In this document: positions 57,781 to 64,000 of the stretch, piece by piece
Position numbering within the stretch: the stretch's first letter is position 1
Layout: each line of letters starts with the position of its first letter
NCBI GenBank assembly: GCA_030867875.1
Contig: JAOWCC010000577.1
Span: 93,849,740 to 93,913,739 of the forward strand
From: Actinernus sp. WN-2022
Lineage: Eukaryota > Cnidaria > Anthozoa > Actiniaria > Actinernidae
DNA length: 64,000 nucleotides
Reading direction: 5' to 3'
The notes under the pieces: model-generated
Databases searched by the model: none
What the model saw: the letters and a program-made list of their open reading frames with translations, nothing else
Told to the model about the DNA's origin: nothing
Position numbers and translations under genes: made by a program

Positions 57781-57787
57781 CAATCAT

Positions 57788-58438
57788 CTTTTATTTGCAC
57801 CGAGAAGTATTATAAGTTAATACAAATATGGGAAGACAAATAATAACGATTCCAACAAGAATGGTGCAGGCTGTTTAGAATAGCCAGCCGGCTAATCGAG
57901 CTACATGTAAGTATAGGCAAACAGTTAAGAAGCCTCTTGTTTTAAATTGAATAATAACCGCTACGATAATATATAACAGCGTTAGTCAACCATGCGATAA
58001 GATAAAATATCAACTACAAAATCTATGTATTAAAGTTTATAAACTACTGTTCAAAGTTGAGGACTTGTCATCTTAAAGTCACTATAGCTAGTATTTATCA
58101 GTCCACGTGTGCTTGAGATGAAGTGCTTGCCAAGCAGTTAAGAAGCCTCTTGTTTTAAATTGAATATTAACCTAAGATAACTGAAGCGTTAGTCAACCAT
58201 GCGATAAGATAAAATATAAACTACAAAATCTATGTATTAAAGTTCATAAACTACTGTTCAAAGTTGTGGACTTTTGGTCATCTTAAAGCCATCAAAGTAA
58301 TGTCACTAGCTAGTATTTAACAGTCCAAGCCGTGTGCTTGAGATGAAGTGCTTGTGTGTACAGACTCTTTGCATGACTCCCAGTAACGCTTGCAAGCACT
58401 ACTTCAGTCTCCAAAGGCAAACGTTTGTTGAAGCCGAG
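57788..58438 (-). other. Probable 3' UTR of the Shisa/CYYR1-like gene, with tandem duplication
   Basis: A minus-strand AATAAA at 57790-57795 lies ~640 bp downstream of the stop codon. The interval holds a direct duplication (57920-58130 and 58133-58345, period ~211 bp) sharing AGTTAAGAAGCCTCTTGTTT, TTAGTCAACCATGCGATAAG and AAACTACTGTTCAAAGTTG. Whether the transcript really extends this far needs RNA evidence. Confidence 0.45.
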
Positions 58439-58840
58439 TTAATACCTCATCGGTTGTGGTTGTGGTGGATAATAAGGCGGTGGATATTGCTGGGGATGTA
58501 CAGCCGTCTGTTGTGTGCTCATTGACGTTGAGACTGCAACAGAAGTGAACTGCTGACATGGCGGCTGAACAATAATAGCTCCAGGCGATCCGTAGCGATA
58601 GTACGGACAGCAAGCGCAATAGCAACATGCAATGATCCCTCCAACTATGCCGACAACCACTGCCACCGAAACAATGATGCCAGCGATAACTCCTCCTGTG
58701 GTTGGGCAATCTTCGTTATACGAGTAGCATCGGTTGTCTCCACAGCACCTGCCGATTATACAATCGGAGTTTTCATAACAGGACTCAGAAAAAGTGACAA
58801 AAAGCACAAGAATCGCAACTATCACTAGCTTTGTCGCCAT
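58439..58840 (-). CDS. Shisa/CYYR1-like single-pass membrane protein
   Basis: An intact intron-free frame of 133 codons. The start is set at MATKLVIVAILVLFVTF, which makes a clean signal peptide; an upstream in-frame ATG at 58880 would put 14 polar residues in front. After cleavage near SES comes a short cysteine-rich ectodomain (CYENSDCIIGRCCGDNRC... eight cysteines with a CC pair). Next is a membrane helix (GGVIAGIIVSVAVVVGIVGG) and a palmitoylation-like CCYCACC patch. The cytoplasmic tail is Pro/Tyr/Gln-rich with PPPYYPP, a WW-domain-type ligand. This layout is that of the Shisa and CYYR1 families, which act in receptor trafficking or at cell membranes; the exact function here is unknown. 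Confidence 0.85.
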   Translation of the reverse strand: MATKLVIVAILVLFVTFSESCYENSDCIIGRCCGDNRCYSYNEDCPTTGGVIAGIIVSVAVVVGIVGGIIACCYCACCPYYRYGSPGAIIVQPPCQQFTSVAVSTSMSTQQTAVHPQQYPPPYYPPQPQPMRY

Positions 58841-59600
58841 GTTTCGTTTCTTGTTTCCTGTTTCCTGGAACTCAAATACCATCGGAATGCAACACGTGGT
58901 TAGTGTACTACTGCTTGATTGGCTGTTTCACATCCCACTGAGTCAGGATCACGTGCATGGGTATGGGTTTTTTCACGCATGATAAATTCTCGGTGGGCAC
59001 GTGACGTCATCAGACTTCTAAAATCTAAACTATACGATCTATAAAGCTGTTCTTTTGATATGATTTAGATATCGGTATTCTCAGTATTCTTCGAAAATTT
59101 CACGTCGATACGGTGATTCGTTTTAGCCAATATTTTGAATTTTGTGACAGCCCAGCTCAGCGTGTTTCCTAAATGTCATGAAAATCCATATATTTCTGAC
59201 ATTTAAAATGTTAAGACTTGATTAAACTTCAAAAGTGATATCCTAAAGTGTTTTGAAGTGAACGCTAATCATATTGATGGGAAAAACAGCTTTATTAGTA
59301 GAGTACGTTTTCGGCCGCCATCTTGGTGTACTAAAGCTGTACATCAACATGGCCGCCGCATACTAATTACACTAATTACAAAGTACTCTATTACTCCAAA
59401 ATTTCGGTCATTTCTACGTTTTTACCTGCTCTATACACAACATTAAAAATATTTTACTGATATCAGTTTTTTCCTCGAGGCAATTGTTTTTGTGACGTCA
59501 GTGCACGTAATCTATAGAGGATATTACATGGCCGCGCTTGGAGATACGGATTTTATCTTCTCGCGTTGATGAAATATCTTGCGAGTGAGCACAGCGAACG
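58841..59600. other. 5' flank of the membrane-protein gene; no other gene
   Basis: Includes an ATTGG (inverted CCAAT) at 58918, ~80 bp upstream of the start codon, and a TGACGTCA-like GTGACGTCATC at 59001. CGGCCGCCATCTTGG (YY1-like) lies at about 59312. The rest is AT-rich. Confidence 0.45.
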
Positions 59601-59604
59601 AGAC

Positions 59605-59699
59605 GTCATGAAATACCAGTTTCAATCTCTTACTAAAAAGGCTAGAAATTTTCACGTGTGAAGATATCACATTTTAGAAAGAAATATCCACTGGTATTT
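59605..59699. repeat. Short foldback (ATGAAATACCAGT ends)
   Basis: ATGAAATACCAGT at about 59607 is mirrored by ACTGGTATTTCAT at about 59689. Confidence 0.7.
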
Positions 59700-59902
59700 C
59701 ATCGAAAATTATATTTTAAAGGCCTGTTCATTATCAACAGAAGATACATTAATATGGAAATCTCTTGAACAAAAAACCTTTTTCTCAACAGTGCGCGCAA
59801 TCTCATCCAGAACGCATGCACGTTTACTTCGAAAGACGAAAGAAGGGCAGAAATAGTGAGAGGAAGGCATGTGGATCTGGCAGAGTATGAAAGACCGAGC
59901 TT

Positions 59903-60310
59903 AAAGTGCATATGAAGCGAAAATTAAGTTGATCTAATTTTAAAACGCTTTAGAAATGAGGAATAATGACATTTTCCGTTTGTTAATAGCTCATCCATCC
60001 ATTTCAGAGATATTCAGGTTTTTGTAATATGCATGCAAATGAGATTACCTATGACGTCACGTTGGTTGCACAGCCTGGAGACAAATCACAAAATGAAGAA
60101 TATCTGCAAATATTGTTACTGAAACTTCTATGGAAAATACACATCAATGTGCAAATTATGATGTTGCCATGGAAACTGTCATGGTCCCACGCACCTTTCA
60201 CCTTGAACATAAAATTCCAATTTCTCTCCTTGTTAACACAAAATAAGTTGCTTAAACTACTCAAATACAATGCCTACATTGTTCCAAATGTTATTTTGGA
60301 CCTACACCAA
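59903..60310 (+). repeat. Dispersed repeat, TTAA|AGTGC start
   Basis: Begins TTAAAGTGCATATGAAGCGA. It shares with 61918-62150 a GAGGAA(T/G)AATG word, CAGAGATAT(T/C), TATGCA...AATGA, TGACGTCA, and ACAAAT(C/A)ACAAA(A)TGAAGAATATC. Its later part (TGGTCCCACGCACCTTTCAC) matches the right interior of the 44.8 kb TIR element in inverse orientation, so these repeats are related or nested. Confidence 0.6.
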
Positions 60311-60314
60311 AAAA

Positions 60315-60520
60315 AATGAACATGCACGATAAAGGGGAAAAGACCCTCTCCTTTCTCGCCCTTTGGGATTCGAAATTTGAATTTCAAATTCAGAACAGTC
60401 AAGCAAGAAAGCAAGTAATCAGGCATCTCCTGTTACAATACTAACTTTAGAATAGAGCAGAAAAGACATGAAAAAAATTGACAATTAATGAAGTGAAATG
60501 GTTCGTATTGGTTCGTTCAG
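60315..60520. other. Spacer
   Basis: No supported feature. Confidence 0.4.
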
Positions 60521-60524
60521 AATC

Positions 60525-60620
60525 ACCGCTAAATTCCAATTCGATCTGTGGATTAGCAGGGACCTGGCTTTGATCAGCCCCCGTGGTTGTTTCAGGTCTC
60601 GTTAGAAATTCAGAGAAGAA
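60525..60620 (+). mobile_element. tRNA-derived SINE, copy 3 (3' part only)
   Basis: Shares GCTAAATTCCAATTCGATCT, GGATTAGCAGGGACCTGGCT, TTTGATCAGCCCCCGTGGTT and GTTAGAAATTCAGAG with the other two copies. The tRNA head is missing. Confidence 0.8.
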
Positions 60621-60819
60621 GAGAGAGAAACAATGCCGTAGGCCCGAAGAACTGAGCCAATGAGGAATTGTAAAGTTTGAAAATAAACTATATGTATGAG
60701 CACATGCAGGTAACCCAAGCTCTGTAAGTGGCAATATTTACTAGCATTTGTATCGCTATGGGATTTCTTTAGTCTTGGATTCTGAAAATTAATATTGAAT
60801 AAAAAGCGGCAATACTTAC

Positions 60820-61042
60820 AGGATGTGTTTATTTGTCCATGGGCTGTGTGTGGTTGCAATTTCAGCATTTTTCGGCGGGTTTTGACCCCAGAGGAGACGA
60901 AGGATTTCACCGAGTCAACCCCAAACAATCGCATCTTGCCTTCGCCACTGCATTGGCCAGTAAATATTAAAGCATTTTCAGTCAGTAGATCCGAGATATC
61001 CTTCATTCTCGAGCTGCCGAAGAACTCCACCAAATCACTCAT
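60820..61042 (-). CDS. First coding exon of an unrecognised gene
   Basis: ATG at 61042 opens MSDLVEFFGSSRMKDISDLL, followed by ENALIFTGQCSGEGKMRLFG and SSGVKTRRKMLKLQPHTAHG, to a consensus donor TCCT|GTAAGTAT at 60819. The exon holds 74 codons plus one base. A short upstream ORF (MAANE, stop) overlaps the start, which may damp translation. The composition (ordered helix, then basic) is protein-like with no repeat signature. I cannot name the family. No second exon was found; the intron would run toward the membrane-protein gene on the same strand. Confidence 0.55.
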
Positions 61043-61044
61043 TT

Positions 61045-61915
61045 GCAGCCATTTTGATTCGTGTTGACTGAAATATAAAGTTGTGACAAACCGAACCGTT
61101 GTCGCGCGGTCAGGCCCCAAATATAGTACATTTTATTCACTGAATAATCCGGAGCATGGGGCCGCTGTTACACGTTTCAACTCCCTAATATGTTTCTGTC
61201 ACCAACGCACAATATTATTATCAAACCATTTCCCTACCCCACCTTAGTCAACTGCCTTTGGTAGAGTATTTTGGTACCTTGCCCTACCCACTAGGGACGT
61301 TGTAAAATGTTAAACTGGTAAGAAAGCAATTTGCAGTGTTTTGCCATACAACATTGTCTACAACTCTATCTATGTGGCTACATGGCGCTACACAGTATAA
61401 AAACAAACATCAATTGATAGTTCATAGCTAGAGTCTTCTGCTTTTATCGTCACACGCCGCTTCTTAACCTCGTTAATTCGAGCATCACTGATCACATTTT
61501 ATTGATAATGTGGTAATTATAACCATCATTATACAAAGTAGACTTTCCTCAAAGTTCTTTTTTTCCCCGCTTCGGTTAGAGGGCGACTTGTGGCAAGTCT
61601 ACATATAAAGGTATGATAATATTTAATAGTAGTAGGAAGAAAAGTTATCAGTTTTATAATAATAGCGTGAGTAGAAAGAAAAGTGCATTAATTCAGACTG
61701 CCAGCTCGCGGTACTACGTTTCAGCAGTAGAAGTTTCTGGGATTCTGAGTTTTTGGGTTTCTGGATTTCTTTAATAAACGAAATGGCAGACGTTAATAAT
61801 TGTGTTCCTATGTCGGTCATTTTGTTTTCCACTTTGAACTTCAAATTAACGATAACTGGCTACGACTTATAGGCATTTTGTCACATTCCTCATAGCAAGT
61901 CAAGTCAATGGCCTT
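61045..61915. other. No gene confirmed
   Basis: A minus-strand ORF with MTDIGTQLLTSAISFIKEI (about 61690-61820) is protein-like but lacks splice or family support. The rest is AT-rich. Confidence 0.4.
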
Positions 61916-61917
61916 AT

Positions 61918-62150
61918 GGTTAAAGTGCCTATTAAACGAAATTTTTGTCATTAAAATAAATTTGTCATTTCTTTTGAAATGAGGAAGAATGGTGTTTATT
62001 GCTTGTCAATGGCTCATCTCGTTCCAGAGATATCAAGGTTTTTAGAATATGCAAATTATTTGATCTGTGACGTCATTAGGTGGACACAGCCGTGAGGACA
62101 AATAACAAATGAAGAATATCTCTGCAAATAGTCGGTAAAAACAATTGAAG
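61918..62150 (+). repeat. Dispersed repeat, second copy of the 59.9 kb family
   Basis: Begins TTAAAGTGCCTATTAAACGA and ends near CTCTGCAAATAGTCGG, immediately before the TIR element at 62156. Similarity to 59903-60130 is clear but interrupted by indels. Confidence 0.65.
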
Positions 62151-62460
62151 CTTTGCACACGTATGGTACTAGGGAAAACGGACATCATTATGCAAATTAG
62201 GATGTTACCACAGGGACCGCGGAAGGGGTGGGTAGGTCGGGCTATAGCCCTACCACTTTTTTCGGGAAATGTTACAAAAACAAACTTCTAAAGTAAAGCC
62301 TCATGTCGTTGAGTGTGTGTGCCGGTTAAAATAAAGCAATGTAGTTATGACATGAAATCATGTTTGCCGCGTAGCACTAGTAAGTTTAAAGAATGTGATG
62401 TAAATTGGTAAGCTGTAGTGCTAAGTGTGCACGCCCTACGAGGGAAAGAGAAAAAATCTC

Positions 62461-62534
62461 TGACCCAAGTGGGACTCGAACCCAACGACCTCCAGGTTGC
62501 ATGTCTGGCGCTCTACCAACTGAGCTATCAAGTC
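62461..62534 (-). tRNA. tRNA-like gene, array unit 1
   Basis: The minus strand folds as a cloverleaf. The acceptor GACTTGA pairs with TTGGGTC by wobbles; the D arm is GCTC/GAGC; the anticodon stem CCAGA/CCTGG has one mismatch; the T arm surrounds a perfect B box GGTTCGAGTCC. The A box TAGCTCAGTTGG is also perfect. The loop CATGCAA would put TGC (Ala) at the anticodon, but position 33 is A rather than T. It may thus be a transcribable tRNA-like pseudogene rather than a decoding tRNA. Confidence 0.6.
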
Positions 62535-62716
62535 AGATGAGAGCGATCGTGGGTATTGATGCGTTTTATGGGGTCACGGCGATTATATATGTATATGTAG
62601 TTATGACATGAAATCATGTTTGCCGCGTAGCACTAGTAAGTTTAAAGAATGTGATGTAAATTGGTAAGCTGTAGTGCTAAGTGTGCACGCCCTACGAGGG
62701 AAAGAGAAAAAATATC

Positions 62717-62790
62717 TGACCCAAGTGGGACTCGAACCCAACGACCTCCAGGTTGCATGTCTGGCGCTCTACCAACTGAGCTATCAAGTC
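62717..62790 (-). tRNA. tRNA-like gene, array unit 2
   Basis: Identical to unit 1 across the cloverleaf, with intact A and B boxes. The only nearby change is ATATCT for ATCTCT just 3' of it. Confidence 0.6.
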
Positions 62791-62978
62791 AGATGAGAGC
62801 GATCGTGGGTATTGATGCGTTTTATGGGGTCACGGCGATTATATATGTATATGTAGTTATGACATGAAATCATGTTTGCCGCGTAGCACTAGTAAAATAA
62901 GTTTAAAGAATGTGATGTAAATTGGTAAGCTGTAGTGCTAAGTGTGCACGCCCTACGAGGGAAAGAGAAAAAAATCTC

Positions 62979-63052
62979 TGACCCAAGTGGGACTCGAACT
63001 CAACGACCTCCAGGTTGCATGTCTGGCGCTCTACCAACTGAGCTATCAAGTC
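62979..63052 (-). tRNA. tRNA-like gene, array unit 3
   Basis: Same as unit 1 except one base in the T arm (minus strand GAGTTCGAGTCC), which weakens the T stem and B box. Confidence 0.55.
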
Positions 63053-63234
63053 AGATGAGAGCGATCGTGGGTATTGATGCGTTTTATGGGGTCACGGCGA
63101 TTATATATGTATATGTAGTTATGACATGAAATCATGTTTGCCGCGTAGCACTAGTAAGTTTAAAGAATGTGATGTAAATTGGTAAGCTGTAGTGCTAAGT
63201 GTGCACGCCCTACGAGGGAAAGAGAAAAAATCTC

Positions 63235-63308
63235 TGACCCAAGTGGGACTCGAACCCAACGACCTCCAGGTTGCATGTCTGGCGCTCTACCAACTGAGCT
63301 ATCAAGTC
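63235..63308 (-). tRNA. tRNA-like gene, array unit 4
   Basis: Identical to unit 1 with both internal promoter boxes intact. Confidence 0.6.
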
Positions 63309-63490
63309 AGATGAGAGCGATCGTGGGTATTGATGCGTTTTATGGGGTCACGGCGATTATATATGTATATGTAGTTATGACATGAAATCATGTTTGCCGC
63401 GTAGCACTAGTAAGTTTAAAGAATGTGATGTAAATTGGTAAGCTGTAGTGCTAAGTGTGCACGCCCTACGAGGGAAAGAGAAAAAATCTC

Positions 63491-63564
63491 TGACCCAAGT
63501 GGGACTCGAACCCAACGACCTCCAGGTTGCATGTCTGGCGCTCTACCAACTGAGCTATCAAGTC
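63491..63564 (-). tRNA. tRNA-like gene, array unit 5
   Basis: Identical to unit 1 with both internal promoter boxes intact. Confidence 0.6.
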
Positions 63565-63751
63565 AGATGAGAGCGATCGTGGGTATTGATGCGTTTTATG
63601 GGGTCACGGCGATTATATATGTATATGTAGTTATGACATGAAATCATGTTTGCCGCGTAGCACTAGTAAAATAAGTTTAAAGAATGTAATATAAAGTGGT
63701 AAGCTGTAGTGCTAAGTGTGCACGCCCTACGAGGGAAAGAGAACAAATCTC

Positions 63752-63825
63752 TGACCCAAGTGGGACTCGAACCCAACGACCTCCAGGTTGCATGTCTGGC
63801 GCTCTACCAACTGAGCTATCAAGTC
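63752..63825 (-). tRNA. tRNA-like gene, array unit 6
   Basis: Same cloverleaf as unit 1. The 5' flank has GGAT for AGAT, and the downstream spacer is shortened and rearranged, as expected for an edge unit of a tandem array. Confidence 0.55.
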
Positions 63826-64000
63826 GGATGAGAGCGATCGTGATGAGAGCGATATTGATGCGTTTTATGGGGTCACGGCGATTATATATGTATATGTAGT
63901 TATGACATGAAATCATGTTTGCCGCGTAGCACTAGATATATTTAAGTAATTATTAGCGCATTGTTTCTCGAAAATGGGCAAACTTACACGCTTTATAATT

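Larger units (their letters stand above)
62339..63933. repeat. ~256 bp tandem array, six units each with a tRNA-like gene
   Basis: Units start ATGTAGTTATGACATGAAAT at 62339, 62595, 62851 and so on (periods 256-262). They are nearly identical; differences are an AAATA insertion before GTTTAAAG in some and a truncated spacer in the last. The high identity points to recent or ongoing amplification or gene conversion. Repeated short ORFs here are by-products. Confidence 0.95.
62156..64000. mobile_element. TIR element copy expanded by a tRNA-bearing tandem array (runs off window)
   Basis: From 62156 to 62338 the sequence matches the left part of the element at 44812-45841 (CACACGTATGGTACTAGG to GCCGGTTAAAATAAAGCA). 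It then switches into six ~256 bp units (62339-63933), and at about 63934 resumes the element at ATATATTTAAGTAATTATTA through AAATGGGCAAACTT. In the 44.9 kb copy the same two flanks are only ~13 bp apart. The right terminus lies beyond the window. Confidence 0.8.

Noticed and set aside
61623..61844. 73-codon minus-strand ORF
   Set aside because: Plausible composition but no donor, no known domain and low-complexity tail.
62405..63899. Repeated 64-68 codon ORFs with SGTRTQRPPG
   Set aside because: They run antisense through the tRNA-like gene in each tandem unit and have no independent support.

Overview
The window reads as nuclear DNA from an invertebrate animal, most likely an anthozoan cnidarian such as a stony coral. 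It is AT-rich and non-coding over most of its length. It has spliced genes with GT-AG (and one GC-AG) introns, animal-type gene families, several non-LTR retrotransposon relics, a BEL/Pao retrotransposon, a tRNA-derived SINE family, many TIR/foldback elements and tandem satellites. There are no bacterial operons or CRISPR arrays. The taxon is an inference from this style; no rRNA or mitochondrial marker is present.

Host genes are sparse. (1) A minus-strand gene of the BCAP/BANK1 (PIK3AP1-like) adaptor family is spread over at least 9 kb. Three exons fit each other by splice phase and protein order: a TIG-like segment (14653-14797), the DBB segment (9738-10007) and an ankyrin segment (5623-5822, with a GC donor). 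A weaker possible upstream exon lies at 27823-27900. Its introns have been filled by MITEs, minisatellites and a decayed helicase-bearing DNA transposon. (2) An acidic-repeat protein gene with a basic tail in a second frame (35986-37218, minus) lies between two oppositely oriented arrays of one ~214 bp satellite. (3) An intact small single-pass membrane protein of Shisa/CYYR1 type lies at 58439-58840 (minus). (4) A first coding exon of an unrecognised gene lies at 60820-61042 (minus). (5) A broken, unrecognised coding region lies at 56501-57660 (minus), hit by a retroelement.

Layout: 0.5-1.8 kb large inverted repeat with duplicated exon-like cores; 2.1-4.5 kb MITE and L1/Tx1-like LINE; 5-10 kb SINE, minisatellites and MITEs; 10.9-12.7 kb TIR element with a CxxC-domain ORF facing RecQ-like helicase debris; 13.7-24.3 kb MITEs, SINE, CR1-like LINE and foldbacks; 24.8-27.2 kb two further TIR elements; 29.7-33.6 kb two LINE relics; 34.6-39.5 kb inverted satellite arrays around the acidic ORF; 40.5-42.7 kb second TIR element with the same CxxC domain, carrying a nested MITE with a ~10 bp target duplication; 44.2-46.5 kb LINE zinc-knuckle tail and TIR elements; 47.0-47.9 kb hairpin minisatellite and a DIRS-like reverse transcriptase relic; 51.1-56.5 kb BEL/Pao element with a 3' LTR; 62.2-64.0 kb a copy of the 44.8 kb TIR element whose interior has been replaced by six tandem ~256 bp units, each with a tRNA-like gene.

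Most coordinates of repeat ends were read by eye from inverted repeats and flanking duplications and may be off by a few bases. Family names for repeats are inferences unless a target-site duplication or protein motif is cited.
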